Assembly (NCBI GenBank): GCA_922989275.2
Contig: OV277871.1
Location: 28,406,693-28,470,692 of the forward strand
Reading direction: 5' to 3'
DNA length: 64,000 nucleotides
Source of the DNA: Gari tellinella
Taxonomy: Eukaryota; Mollusca; Bivalvia; Cardiida; Psammobiidae
Below the pieces are notes generated by a model that searched no databases, was not told the DNA's origin, and saw only the letters and a list, made by a program, of their open reading frames with translations. The stretch's first letter is position 1; every line of letters starts with the position of its first letter. A program made the translations under genes and the position numbers. Shown piece by piece: positions 1 through 13,000 of this stretch.

Positions 1-9
1 AACAGTTCG

Positions 10-250
10 GGGCCTGTCTAATGAAACGTCGTACGACAAAACGGTCGTTAGTAAAAGCTTAAAAATAAATATAATTTCTAATTTCTAATTCTAATCCTGT
101 CTTGTGACATCTCTTTTGAATCCAGTCAATCAACGATTCCAGAGAGATGTCACAAGACAGGATTTGATGGAGAAATAAATAATAATTGAAACATTTTGAA
201 CAAGACTAACTTTCGATTTTGTCTTACGACATTGCGCAATACAGGCCCCT
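10..250. mobile_element. MITE, GGGGCCYGT-ended family, copy 1
   Basis: This is a non-coding palindromic element. Its ends read ggggcctgt and acaggcccc. Inner arms carry 'atcctgtcttgtgacatctc' near position 95 and its inverted counterpart near 145-165. A better preserved copy lies at 51594-51831, and a single end of the family is seen near 59870. No ORF is present. The family resembles short non-autonomous DNA transposons; its superfamily was not determined because no clear target duplication was seen. Confidence 0.7.
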
Positions 251-469
251 GTTCATGATGAGTATTATACACAGACAAGCTAACAAGAAATTCGGTTTTT
301 CATTTTCATAAGCATTTAGGGCTTCCTAAATGTATCAGATATAAACGATGTGAATGTTTTCCTACAATACTGTCCTTTGTTTATTTTGAGATTTACGTTT
401 CTGACAACTTTGGGCTAGTTGGACGTCCCAAAGAGAGTGAAATTGATACAAAAGAACCTGATCGATGCC

Positions 470-605
470 ATACTCTTTTCGATAGAGCCCTATTGGTTCT
501 TTAGCATGCCCAGTGTATAGCACTGATTGAATTGATACATGGGAACTCTTTTTTAAAGTCTCATCCGAATGACGTTGTTTGGCGGGGTCGAACTAAAAAA
601 CCCTG
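470..605 (-). repeat. SINE-like body fragment
   Basis: The minus strand contains a 'ggatgagactttaaa' block and the reverse of 'cgatagagccct', which is also found at 8250-8270. The same ggatgagactttata block is on the plus strand near 11193, beside a degenerate tRNA B box. It looks like the body of a tRNA-derived SINE without its head. Boundaries are vague. Confidence 0.4.
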
Positions 606-748
606 TATTGGCGTTACTAATCTCTAGATCATGGTCCGCCGGGCAGTAATTGTGTTGACAGTCATGTTAAATTTTTGGATGCTGGGTAATGTTTTCGTCT
701 TCAACAATTTTTTTCTTCAAATTTCTTTTCAAAACAAGGTAAGCGTGT

Positions 749-814
749 CAAACAATTTTGATCATGATGAGACGCCGCGTTATGCGGCGTCTCACCAGGA
801 TCCAAACTGTTTGC
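749..814. repeat. HP1 hairpin (gacgccgc core)
   Basis: An imperfect palindrome centred on gacgccgc/gcggcgtc, ending in the family signature 'aaactgtttgc'. Many related copies are listed below. A small ORF reading through it is a chance product of the palindrome. Confidence 0.7.
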
Positions 815-959
815 AAAGGTAATCCCTGTGGTATATGTTTCCACCGCCAGCATGGAAAGAGTTGATTAACTAATTACGTGCACACAGATATTGAATAGCT
901 TTTAAGAGTTTTACCTACCCGTATGTTCCTCTTCATAATCGTTGTTATGATGGTGGTCT

Positions 960-1470
960 TCTGTAAATGTATGCAATATAATCGATATGATCCTCTGTAA
1001 ATGTATACAATATAAACGATATGATTATCTGTAAATATATGCAATATAAACGATATGATTCTCTGTAAATCATGTATGCTATATAAACGGTATGGTCCTC
1101 TGTAAATGTATGCAATATAAACGATATGATCCTCTGTAAATGTACGAAATATAAACGGTACGATCCTCTGTAAATGTTTACAATATAAACGATATGATCC
1201 TCTGTAAATGTATGCAGTATAAACGATATGATCCTCTGTAAATGTATGCAATATAAACGATATGATCCTCTGTAAATGTATGCAGTATAAACGATATGAT
1301 CCTCTGTAAATATATGCAATATAAACGATATGATCCTCTGTAAATGTATGCAGTATAAACGATATAATCCTCTGTAAATGTTTACAATATAAACGATATG
1401 ATCATCTGTAAATGTATGCCATATAAATGTTCCTCTGTAAATGTTTGCAATATAAACGATATGATCCTGT
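960..1470. repeat. 34-bp minisatellite, about 15 copies
   Basis: A tandem array with unit 'cctctgtaaatgtatgcaat' followed by 'ataaacgatatgat' (34 bp). Units differ by a few substitutions, and some are shortened (for example near 1420). Two overlapping minus-strand ORFs exist only because the unit has few stops; their peptides are repeats of the translated unit, not proteins. Confidence 0.92.
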
Positions 1471-1479
1471 ACCTCTTCA

Positions 1480-2000
1480 GTCGCTAATATAGAATTTCAG
1501 TCATATCGCGACACCAGGAGAGAAGTTGCCAGATCAACACCTCATTTACATTGATTTGAAAATAAGAGGTATTGGTCTAGACGTTTGAACTCTGACCAGA
1601 ATACCAGAGTTACAAATAGTCTCGTTTTTAACCATTCAGTGCTTCGACTGACGTACACATACATCACTTTATGATGGATTTATCCATTAATAAACTCACT
1701 GAACGGAACAGAACAATTCCTTTACTACACTCAGATCACATACATTGTTAACTTACACCTTTTGGCAGTCTTCTTCTATGTATACAGATACATGTAAATG
1801 TATGCAATATCAACGCTGAGTGAGTGATTAATGTGTGGGCATTCCTGTTTATTATAAAAAAACAACAACAATGAAAAGTTAACAAAAAATCAACTTAGGG
1901 AAAGGGCAAATGTCTTTTTTGATATAACATTTCATTGCAAATATCAGATTTCATATACTTAATAATAATAATACGTTTTATTATATACCATATAATATAG
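1480..2000. other. Unannotated stretch
   Basis: AT-rich sequence without a convincing exon, tRNA or repeat pair. A poly-A-like run (aaaaaacaacaacaa) occurs near 1860. Nothing else is supported. Confidence 0.5.
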
Positions 2001-2002
2001 CT

Positions 2003-2865
2003 ACAGATGTTGGCCATAAATATATTCCCACCCTGGAAGTCTGTCATACATTTTTGATGTATTTGAGCTGTTTAAGGTAAACAGGAACCAGTTGATTAAC
2101 TTAAAAGTCACTAAAGGTAAATATTTACCAAAAGCTGAATTAATTTCCGATCAGATTCAGAGAGGAAATTTTATTTTCTTCCGATGATTTGATTCGGTTG
2201 CTTAGCAACTTTAGAACACTAGTGAAAATCCATGACTAGTGTTCTATATAATGTTGCCATGGCAACGTGAACATCACATGTCATCATGACATTCTGTCAT
2301 TTTGAAGAAAAATTGTTAGTGATGATTGAACATTTGGAATTGTTCAGCTAAATCAAGTCTTAGTAAAATGACAGATGTGAAATAATGAAACTTAAGTTGT
2401 TGAAAACACCATCTCCATTGCTTTACATAAGATTAACATAGAAAGCAATGGAGATAGCATTCTCAACAACTGAAGTTTCATAGTTACATATCTGTCATTT
2501 TGCAAATTTCTGATTTAGCTGAAAAATTCTAAATGTTAAATAATTATTAATGTTTTCTCTTTAAAATGATAGCATGTCTTGATGTCATGTGATGTTCACG
2601 TTGCCATGGCAACCTTATTAAGAACACTAGTCATAGATTTTGACTAGTGTTCTAAAATTACTTAGCAACCGAATCAAACCAGAAGTTAATAAAATTTCAC
2701 CTCTCAGGCTGATCGGAAATTAATTCAGCTTTTGATAGATATTTACTTTTAGTGACTTCTAAGTTACTCGAAAGGTCAAATACATATAAACAGCTCAAAT
2801 ACATAAAAAAACCTATGACAGATTTCAAGGATGGGAACTTATTTATGGCCAACAACAGTTACTGT
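2003..2865. mobile_element. Large palindromic fold-back element
   Basis: Two arms of about 430 bp are inverted copies with their centre near 2435. Landmarks: 'gttggccataaata' near 2007 against 'tatttatggccaac' near 2842; 'tgtatttgagctgttt' near 2057 against 'aaacagctcaaataca' near 2787; 'gttgccatggcaac' near 2252 and again near 2600; and 'atctccattgctt' against 'aagcaatggagat' beside the centre. There is no ORF of note. Arms are diverged by substitutions and small indels, so the element is not recent. Confidence 0.85.
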
Positions 2866-3247
2866 AGTCACAGCGACAAATACTTAATTGCCCATATATG
2901 CACTCATGTAGAGTACAATTGTTTACCATGTAGATAGTGTAATGTCTAGACAACTGATATTTGTAAGCATATTGCAACCGAATGCAGATCGCTAGAAAAC
3001 GAAAGGGAATACATTTATCCCTGTCTTGCAAACACCTATGCACCAGATGTGATAAATGTATGCCGAAACGATCACGAAATGTTATTTATGTTCGGTAGCA
3101 CTGTTAATTACTCTTACTCTCACGTTTAACCCATTTATACCCAGGGGATTATTCCATGTTTATATATTGGATTAGTCCATTTTTTATCAAAGGGTTGCCT
3201 GGTCAAAGTTTTCATTTTCATTTTGTTTTATATTGAAATTCCTATCA

Positions 3248-3313
3248 GCAAACAGTGTAGACTCTGATCAGACGCCGCATGATGCGGCGTCTGATCAGAG
3301 TCTACACTGTTTA
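3248..3313. repeat. HP1 hairpin, near-perfect
   Basis: An almost perfect palindrome beginning gcaaacagtgtagac and ending gtctacactgttt, with the core gacgccgcatgatgcggcgtc. It belongs to the same family as the copies at 749, 39947, 45573, 52675 and 55476. Confidence 0.85.
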
Positions 3314-3319
3314 CCTATG

Positions 3320-4200
3320 TCCCATATATGAGGTCGTGGGCGCAAATGGGTTAATGCATCAACATATACATGCTATTAATTGTTAAACATACAAGGGAAT
3401 TCCGAATATGTAATGAACTTGAAGTACGTGTCAATAAACTATTACACCATGGATATGAAATGTAGGTATACGATGTACTTTATAACTGAAATGTTACAGT
3501 CACTTTTTGTGCCTACTGGTATTCGTGTGTTCTTCTCTCTTGTTTCGTTTCTACCAGAGATGATAATTAAGCGAATTATCAGTTAGCTATAAATATTCAT
3601 ACATAAGTAGCATGTAGCTACTTATTTGTTCTATACGATTACTAAATCAATGCATGTCAACGATGACAATTATACACACGCCTGTATAATAGCAACGTTT
3701 AGCAGCAATGTTTAACTATACTATATATGCTTATTCATATTCGTTTCACACAAATGACATTGTCACGTCAATTTGAGTGACATTCCCTTGGAAACAGAGG
3801 GGTCGATACAGCTACTTATGTTCTACAAAGTTTATAATGAATAGGTTGCAGTACCAATGTCATCTTACATCAAATAATTTGAATACCTAAGCCTGCTACA
3901 TAGAACCATGCATCTTCTTCCTCTTAGACTTATTTAAAATCTATGTAATTACCATCAATAAAGTTATATTTTCACCAAACTACAGCCATATACATACTTT
4001 AAAAATTCTTGCGTGCGGATATAGCACCCACCCTGGACAAGTTTAGACAGTGGGTACGAAGCTGTGTCAAACTGATTTGGATGCAACTTTACAGCAGAAT
4101 TATGTATGCAAAAACTAGTTATAAATCAAATATTTTCTGAAATAGTATGAGCTGAGCAAAATTCTGAGTTTTGAGCACAGAGTCCGTTTTAAGTTTTATA
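3320..4200. other. Unannotated stretch
   Basis: AT-rich sequence. One short open frame (3380-3586) has no recognisable domain and no splice support. No repeat pair was seen inside the window. Confidence 0.5.
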
Positions 4201-4206
4201 ACCTCG

Positions 4207-4372
4207 GGGCCTGGCCTCATAGTTATAAAAAAGTTTGAGTTCAGTTTGAGATCGTTCTCAAGCATTTGATTGGTCAATTTTGAGCTTTTGCCAGCAAAAG
4301 CTAAAAACTGACCAATCAAATGCTTGATAACGATCTCAGACTGAACTCAAAGTCTTTTTAACCTTATGGCCT
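4207..4372. mobile_element. Palindromic MITE with ATTGGTCA arms, copy 1
   Basis: Inverted arms: 'ctcaagcatttgattggtca' on the left and 'tgaccaatcaaatgcttg' on the right, flanked by 'gagttcag'/'ctgaactc' and ending near ggcc. A second copy lies at 37569-37719. Each arm carries a CCAAT-type motif (attggtca). No coding capacity. Confidence 0.8.
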
Positions 4373-4589
4373 TTTTAATATGAGTATTATAACACAGACA
4401 TTGACTAGGATGTGTTTGTGAGAAAAACGTATGTCTCCCCCCTTATCCCTATTCCGAAACTAGAGCGTGTCCCAGTTACACGAATGCCCCCGATGATACA
4501 GGGGGGAGGAGGACCATTTTGAGGGATTCAAGGGCCATTACTCCAAAGGGCCTAGCATAAATGTGCGCCGCTGATTATCCAAATTGGTC

Positions 4590-5745
4590 TCCATTTTATG
4601 TCAACAAACATTTTCCGAAAGTTTGGTGAAGATCAGATAATAAGCAATGTGTTTGTGAAACACAAATGCCCCCAGCCAGCGTCATGTTCTGTAATGTAAT
4701 GCTTATTTGCAAAAGTAGGTCAAAAGTCATTGTCGTAGGGTAAATGAAACATTGGCATGGTTGGAGAAGTCTTAACACAAGAAACATACAAAGAAAGTAT
4801 GGAAGCTCTAGGCCTACTGGTTCAAATGTTATTGGCGTATAAAGATTTATACAAAAGAAGGTCAAAGGTCAAGGTCACAAGGGCCAAAACGTAGGAATTG
4901 TTGGAAAGGTCTTGACACAAGAAATATATTAATAAACTATGAAAGCCGTAGGCCTACTGGTGCAAATGTCATAGCCATTTAAATATTTCAACAAACGTAG
5001 GTTAAATGTCAAGGTCACAAGGTCAAAAAGTTTGGTATAGTTGGAAAGGTCTTGCCATGAGGAATACACATGTCAAGTATAAAAGGCCCAGGTTAAAAAA
5101 TGCAAAACTTAAAGCTTAGGTTAAGGTTTTTGGTTTAAGTTTGATTACATAGGTCAAATGTGAAGGTCAATGTCAAACGGTGAAAGATGTTGATATGGTT
5201 GGAAAGGTCTTGACACAAGAAATATACATACACAATATGAAAGCCACCGGGCCAATTGGTGCAAATGTTAAAGCCGTTTAAAGATTTTTACAAAAGTAGG
5301 TCAAATGTTAATGTCACAAGGTCAAAAGTGCAAAAGTTATAGCCAATGTTAAGTTTTTTGGTTACAGTTTGATTAAATAGGTCAAAGGTGAAGGTGAAGG
5401 TCACATGGTCAAATATGTTGGTATGGTTGGAAAGGTCTTGACACAAGAAATATACAAACAAATATGAAAGCCCTGGGCCAACTGATGCAAATGTTATAGC
5501 CATTTAAAGATTTAAAAGAGTAGGTTAAATGTCAAGGCCAAGGTCACAAAGTTTTGTATGGTTGGAAAGGTCTTGATACTGGAAAGACACATGCAATGTA
5601 TAAAAGGCAAAGGTACAAAAATGCAAGAGTTATAGCCAATGTTAAGGTTTTTGGCACAGACAGACAGACGGAGGGACGGAGGGACAGACCAACAGACATG
5701 ACAAAAACTATATGCCCCCGATTCGTAGATTCTGGGGGCATAAAA
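4590..5745. repeat. Degenerate tandem element ending in a stem-loop (E1)
   Basis: Diverged units repeat 'ggaaaggtcttgacacaaga', 'tatgaaagcc', 'gttatagcc' and 'aggtcaaggtcac' in a fixed order. The right end has a gacagacagacggagggacg run. It is followed by the stem-loop tatgcccccg...ctgggggcata at 5710-5742, then aaa. The same terminal design closes the elements ending at 38692 and 43340. Short ORFs here are products of the repeats. Confidence 0.7.
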
Positions 5746-6295
5746 TTGTTAATGTGTGAAAGTTTGGAGCAAATCTTTTCAGTAGTGAAAGAGTTAGCTG
5801 CACAAAATTTAGGGTTAGGGTTAGGGATATGTGTTTGCACTACAAGTAACCAATATATTACTTGTCTTAAAAATACTAAAAGGGCGTTAACTTTCTAAAA
5901 AAAAAAGTTGTATCTCAAATTTGAAACCACATGGACAACTTCCGATAATATTTTTTAATGTGTAAAATTTTGGAGCAAATCCTTCTAGATGTGTAGGCGG
6001 AGTTAGCTGCACAAAATATTTCCCCATAATATTCTTTATTGGGAAAAAATTCAAAGGGCCATAGCTTTTGTCAAAAAATCGCAGCTCAAATTCCAAACCA
6101 GATGAACTTCTTCCCAGTTCCAACACGAGTTGTTAATGTGTGAAAGTTTGGAGCAAATCCTTTCAGTGGTGTAGGGGTGTAGGGGGATTTAACTGTACAA
6201 TATTTTCTACAAACTGACTGACAGACAGACAGAAACCACAGCATCAATATGTCTCTTCCCCCCCCCCCCTCCGATATAAGGAAGACATAATTAAC
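5745..6295. repeat. Tandem element ending in a stem-loop (E2)
   Basis: Three diverged units start with 'gtgaaagtttggagcaaatc' (near 5755, 5962 and 6140). They are followed by gacagacagacag at 6219-6232, a C run, and a stem tatgtctcttcc/ggaagacata. This is the same layout as E1 with a different unit. A short (ttaggg)3 run at 5809-5826 lies in unit 1. Confidence 0.6.
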
Positions 6296-6746
6296 TTATT
6301 CATGATGCTGAATACTCAAAAATGCCTGAATTCTCCATTAGTGTAAGTGGCGTCCGGAAGAAAAAGGCAATGCTCCATTGTCAATGTAATACATGTATAC
6401 ACATTGACTTGTTCAGGTGGTTCGCAGGCTTTCTTATCTCGTGCCAAACTTCATTGAAACATTGGTTAAATGCCTTCAGCTCGAAATAATACCATAAGCA
6501 TTACATATGGTAGCCTGACGTATATCTTTAAAGACAGTTGACCGCTTGATGCGCGAGAAAAGTAAAGAACGAAAACTCCTTCAGGGTATTTCAAGGAAGA
6601 AACTTACACTTATCAAACAGTTCTTTACGTAATTGTCTAGTATATAAGCACGTGTAGTAAAAGATCATGTAAAAATCATGAGCATTTCCAGAAGTCGAGA
6701 TGCGGGGATCCCGCTTGCGAACCACCTTAACAATACTGTCACCTAC

Positions 6747-7058
6747 CGTGATCCGGGCTTTCGTCTTCATAATCATGGCCGCTCTCTTCACAAAAGGATA
6801 TGTGTTTGCCCTCGCAAGATGCGTACCGCCATTTGCCAGTGTATATATTGAATGTCGTACAGCTCTCTCCACTCTGCACCTTAGGTGTGTGTTCGTCAAA
6901 GGCCTCATAAGAAACGGGTAGACCCGTAGTTTTCCACATGGGGTGGTGGCCGTTGTTTGTAATAATGTCGCCCCACACAATATTGCCCTCCCAACCACTG
7001 GCATAATATGTCATCCAACTTTTCATAAAAGTGCCATTGGTATACAAGTGACGCATGC
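6747..7058 (-). CDS. Gene B exon 3: lectin domain 1, C-terminal half
   Basis: The exon begins after the acceptor ttttttcag at 7059-7061 and ends before the donor gtaggt. Length is 312 nt (phase 1 in, phase 1 out). It encodes [10 protein letters not shown], a [10 protein letters not shown] segment (standing where the family has its W/G core), [14 protein letters not shown] and the terminal FCEE. These supply the conserved lectin-domain cysteines. Gene A exon 3 is 306 nt. Confidence 0.85.
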
Positions 7059-10000
7059 CTGAAAAAAACCCAACACATTTTTTTCTATTTAAGGTAGCTC
7101 GCGGGTTAGATTAGTTTCCATGAAATGTGTTATGAATCTTTGCTTGAAGAATGATAATAGCCTAAGAAACAATGTGTGAACATATAGGCAAAAATCATCG
7201 TTTGGTTCGTCTCTAATGTCTCTTTTTCTGTCAAAAACCTGGAAATTTGATGATTTTATTTTTCATAAAAATAAATAAAGCTAATGACTAAATGTCTCGC
7301 GCAATAAGTAGTCTACAACATGCATTGCAAGAAAAGCTAAAAACATTTTGAATAAAGGTGTTCAGAAAAATGTTATCAGCATTTTAAAATTTGCAAAATG
7401 CTAAAAAATTGAATTACAAGAAACTGACTCATTCAATGTATTTTTTTTCCATTTTATTCAAATATATAGATGGTGAAATAGTTGGTGAGAATAAATTAGA
7501 AAATAATACAGTCAGGATTTGTTGTAATTACAGATTTTGTTATTAAAATGTGGGAAATTTGAAGTTAACAAGCAGTTACCCACCTTAAAATTGAAATTAT
7601 GTCAATAAAATGCATTATTAATTATTCATGGACTTGCATACAAGGTTAATTATATTGTTTAAACATTATAATGGACACTATCAATCTTGAAAAGGTTTAC
7701 GTATTGATAAGCTTCAATGTGTGGCTTTATAGTCTGATCAAATCCTATACATGTATACCGATTTTATTGACTTGTAAGTCATTAAACTAAAACGTGCACG
7801 TAAGTGGACATGATTAATTGGACCGTATATAAAGCATCACTATTCTAATCAACCAAGACTAAACTTAGCATGTCCCTTGACCACTGCGTTATTGATTGAC
7901 AAGCCAATAAAATCGGAAACTTCATTAAAAAAATATTTGGATCGAATGGGACTCGAACCTATGGCCTTAGGAATGCTAGTCAAGCACTCTACTAATTGCG
8001 CTATGAAGGACTTTATAGAATCGTATCAACATTTCCTTTATATAAATATTCTAGTATAAGCACGTGCGGAAAAAGCCTATGTCGCCAAGACGCATTTCCG
8101 CTCGCCCGCAAGACCGACTTCCGTATGCGAAAGGTCTTAAACGCCCGTTTCTACCAACTTTGGAACGTCCTCTGTAAGTGTATCCACCCTATCTCTCCCT
8201 ATCTCTATCTCTCTAACATTCAATAAGGGCCTGTGCGATCATACCAGGTACTCTTTTTCGATAGAGCCCTCTAGTTCTATTGCATCCTCACTATTCCGTA
8301 TAGAACGATTGTATTGACCTGGCAGAGCGGAGTTTCGATGCGGACATTTGCATGTCAACTTTGGGGGCGAAAACACGCTCTTTTTTATCGGAATTTACCG
8401 TTGTCGCCTTCCTTTTTTTTCTCAACATTACTTATTAGTGGACATTTTGAAAGAAGGAATATATGTAGAATGACAAACAGCTTGAATGCAGATCGCGCAG
8501 TCTGATCTGGTTTCAATCTCTTTGCAAATGTGAGCCCAGTTTTGTTTCCCCTCCCTATCATGACAACTGACTCCGAACAATACATGCAATCTATGTCTCC
8601 CATTGGGTGCTGTTGTAGAGAGGGAGCACTGAAATAGCACTGATTAGATGCAGTGGGCTACGCTTTAAGTCTAAACCAAATGACTTAATAGGGGTCGAAC
8701 CATTGACCTGTGGAATAGGCTGGCGGTCTAACGTGTTACCACTAAACTACAGTCAAATAATGACATGAGCGGATCCGGGTTGTTTTTCTCTCAGAGGGTT
8801 AAATTAAGTTAAATTCAACCGAAAAGGTTTGACATACAGCGAAGAAAAAATGATTCTTTCCAAATTGTCACCACCCAATCAAGGTTAAATCTCAGCTGGG
8901 TCCTTTCTGAGTAAAAATAGCTGCGCCAATGCATGCAACCCATACGGTTTCTATGTTTTTTTGCAGACTGTGACAGTAGGACTTATCTCTTTACCCAATA
9001 GCCTGTTTCGAGTATTGAAGACATGTGCCTATTTAAAGCATGGTTAAAAGTAATGAAGAAAGTTCCGTATGGACACGACGTCATAACGTTGAGCAACTTT
9101 CCGATTCACGCTAGCTATGGGCGGAAACCATCACCGATTGTATTATTTGAAGAAACTTGTAGCACAAACTATATATTTTCTTAAAGCAGGGACAATACCC
9201 TACCTGGTCGTGCCAATTTGAATAATATCTGGAAACTTTAATTTGGCTTTTGATAGACGTAAACATTTTTTTCGCCGAAGAAAATGCATGTAACACGTAA
9301 CACGGTTGAAGATGCGATGTAAGTAAAATCGTAAAATCTGCCAAACGAGACATCTGATTCCCTCCAAATGTTCCGCAAAATATTGTCTGTATTAATGCTG
9401 TGACGTCATGAACATTTACTGAATTTCAGTCGATAAATCTGTATGAAATCGAAGTTGCAAATCGGACAAAAAAGTGTAACACTATCAAAATTTGGACGTA
9501 CAAAACTTAAGTACTGTTTCCAATTCATTCTTATTTATTTAATTTTAAACAAACCACATTGAAAATTCGTGAAAAAAATACTTTTTTTGTCTTATTTTTA
9601 AAAATATATTTGATTTAAATTTATTTTAAAAGTTGAAAAAGTTATTGAGGATTTTCTTTGTCTACATGCATTGTCCCAAACTCGCTGAAAATCAGAAAAT
9701 CAACTTTTTGTCTTAGTTCCAGGTTTTTTCTTATAAATGAATTTCTTAACCAAGTTTTTTCAGTTAAGAGGAAAAAATACTTTTTTTCTTAAGTTTTTAA
9801 AAATGTTTACTTCAAAAGAATCGCTCATGTTTTGCGAAAAATATTAACTTTTTTCTTTGTCTACATGCGATGTCCCAGTCTAAGAATATGACGTTAAGTT
9901 TATAACGTCAAGTTGTCAACGTTTCAATGGATAAATTAGAAAGGTTGTCGAACAGACAATGTGTTTAAAACTATCGCTTTTGTTATTCCCCTTCCCTACG

Positions 10001-13000
10001 CTTAAAAATGTTTGATACCTGCTTTGATTCACTTATTTCACAAAATTGTCGTCTGAGAAGCAGAATAGTAATAATCGAATTTCAATATCCAAACACGGAT
10101 CCAGAGGGAGTTTCCCTAACTGTGCCCATAACTTTTTTCTGAAGACCAAAATTATTTGGAAATGTTGCACTTTATGTTCTCAAATAGAGCCAATATGGCT
10201 TATTTAGTTCGCAACTCTCTGTAAATTTAGTTTAGCATCGCTTTACAAGGGTTTAACTGTAGATTCCCTTATGTAAACAGGCATGTCGTGATGTCATGAT
10301 CATACGTCATAAATACGGATGACGAACACTCATGACGCGTCGAATATAATGAATGCAACTGTAAGCACAGCAGATTCTGACCACCCGCAGAATTTAATCA
10401 GTCCTCTGCAAAAAGACCATCGCTTTATTATTTACCGATTATTCTGAAAACAGACTTTTCAGTTCAAACGTTCGTCATCTTCAAACTGGGCTAATTTATT
10501 AGTTATTAATCAGAAGTTTTAGCCTAAACCGAGTGAGAAAGGAAATTGAGCTAGATCTAGATCAAACGCAGGGTGACTGCCAATCTAGTCTGACAAACGT
10601 TGGCTATTTGCATATTCTATCACAGAGGCGAGTAGATTCTAAAATGTTAGTTTGATATTCGTTGACTGTACTTATATAACCATACTGTTTATTTTCAGGC
10701 CAAAATAAGTATGACACTGTTTGCAATTCTAATTGATATCTCGCCACATTTCGCGAAAATGCAAAAAAATCCAAATGCTGCGAAAATCCAAGTGCCCATT
10801 TCTTCACATTGATAAATTATTCCGCATTTCGTTAATTAGTGTCCATATAAAATAACTGTTTAAAATACGTTCTTTAAGGTTTCTTTTCTTTATTTATATA
10901 ATTACGCCAACGTCATGTTACACAGATTTGTACAAAATCGCGCGTCACGTCTATACAAAAATCACTACGGACCACCGGGACACCCTCCTCGGGATCCGCG
11001 CATGAATCGGAGAAACATCAAACATTTGTTTAAATAATGCAGCATTCAGTATGACCAAACCATCTTTCAAATCGAAGCTTTCGGCCAAGGACCCTGCCTT
11101 TAGATCCACCATTCAAGTACAAATTAATCAAACAGCATGTTGCATTAGTACCAGGGTTGTGAGTGCGATCTCCTGCGTACCAAGACCTTCGGATGAGACT
11201 TTATAAACCGAGGTCCGATGTCTGAGTGCTAGTCACTTGGCATCTACATGTAAAAGAACCAGAGAACTCTTTCGACAATAAGAGTAGGACATCGCGCCCG
11301 TGTTCTCTGTATCCGCTCCTCTCTCTCTCTCTGGGGCGTCCAATTAGCCTATGGATGGCAGAAACGGACGTTAACAAACAAAAACAAAGTACCAACAACA
11401 TCCGTTCTATTTCTGCTTGATACCAATTTTACAAAAAAATATTTCAACATATCCGAAGATGACCATCACACAATTTTGCAAATCAGAAAAGAACTTCAAT
11501 CTTGAGAGTGAATTGTTCAACGCCCTGATAGCATCGACGTTATCGGGTCATTTAACGTCGAACGACGTCAAAATAAATGTTATGCCTAGGTCACACATTC
11601 ACGGATGAGCCTCCCGGACGGCTACGGATTCAATCCGGCAGCATCCGTAATGGTCCGTAAAAGCTCGTACAGGCACGTGCCTGAACCTTGATCATCCGTA
11701 GGTGTGGTTCCACACCGTACTGGTTTTTTGAACATGTTCAAAAAACCAGTACGGATAAAACTCCGTATTGGCCCGTGCTAAACCGTATCGAACCCGTATA
11801 AATCCGTACCAAAACGTAGCTAAACCGTTCTAACCCGTACTGGTCCGTAGACACCTGGCAGAGCGTCACAGTACGGATTGGTACGGATCAGTACGGGTTC
11901 AATACGGCTTTCTACGGCTGTGTACGGGGATACTAAGTACACGAAAACGGACTAATACGGTTCAAACAGGACGTCTACGGTCCGATACGTTTCAACACGG
12001 ATAGTGCCGGATTAATACGTCTTGCTACGGACTGACACGGTCACTTAAGTTCTAGATCGGAGTAGTACGGTTCAGTACGGGTTTTATTTTAATTTCAAGC
12101 GGATAATTAAATTGAAAACACATCTAAATATACTTGTGTGAAAGAACATTTCCATTTTCTCAGTGTTTATGGTCTTGTTTAATAACTTCTTGGATTGTGG
12201 ACGCAATAATGAGAGATAGAAGTTTGGTGGCAATTAACAGAGGTGCTCTAAAAATATTTCTTTCGTGTTAGAACTAAATAGAGGCAAGAGAGGAGATGGT
12301 GGATGAGAGTCTAGTTTCAGAGAAGACAGCTTCGTGGTCAATATGATACATTAATGAATGAAATAAGGTTAGAAACCCAAGAGGCATTCAGAAACTTTGT
12401 AAGTGTAGATGCACAGTTGTTCGCGGAGCTTCTTGAAAGAATTCGCCCGAGGATAGCAAAGGAATACCCTTGTTATAGAAAAGCCGTCAGCCCTAGGATA
12501 ATACTTGCAATAACTTTGAGGCACCTTGCAAAAGGGGACAGTTACAGGTCACTGATATATGGATTTAGGGTAGCACACTTCACCATAAGAGCCATAATGA
12601 AAGAAGTATGCAAGGCTTGTATCGAGGAATACATGGGAGAGGTTGTAACCACTCTTTCCACTCCTGAAAAATGGCTGGAAGAGGCACGCCAGTTCTAGGA
12701 AAGATGGAACTTCCCACATGTTCTAGGTGCACTAGATAGAAAACACGTGGACATCAAACAGTCGAAGGGTGGTGGGTCGCTGTACTTTAACTATAAAGGT
12801 TAAAAAAATTCAATAGTTCTGATTGCCCTTGTGGAGGCTGACCATAAATTCCTCTTGGTAAATGTGGGTGCAGAAAGCAGGCGTTAATGCACGGAGTTAA
12901 TCGACGTCTCACTTGGATCAAAATTGTCGGCAAAGGTTTTTTTTAAGAAATCGCTCATAAATCGGGGACCGCAATGGAAATAAGAGGAAAATATTCAAAA

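Noticed and set aside
874..1319. Two overlapping minus-strand ORFs with repeated peptides
   Set aside because: They are translations of the 34-bp minisatellite. 34 is not a multiple of three, so the peptide cycles through frames; no coding signature.
5809..5826. Interstitial telomeric repeat (ttaggg)3
   Set aside because: Only three units within a repeat element; chance or repeat-borne, no sign of a fusion point.
7939..8011. Functional tRNA-Ala gene
   Set aside because: The anticodon stem is broken on one side and the segment lies inside a duplicated repeat.
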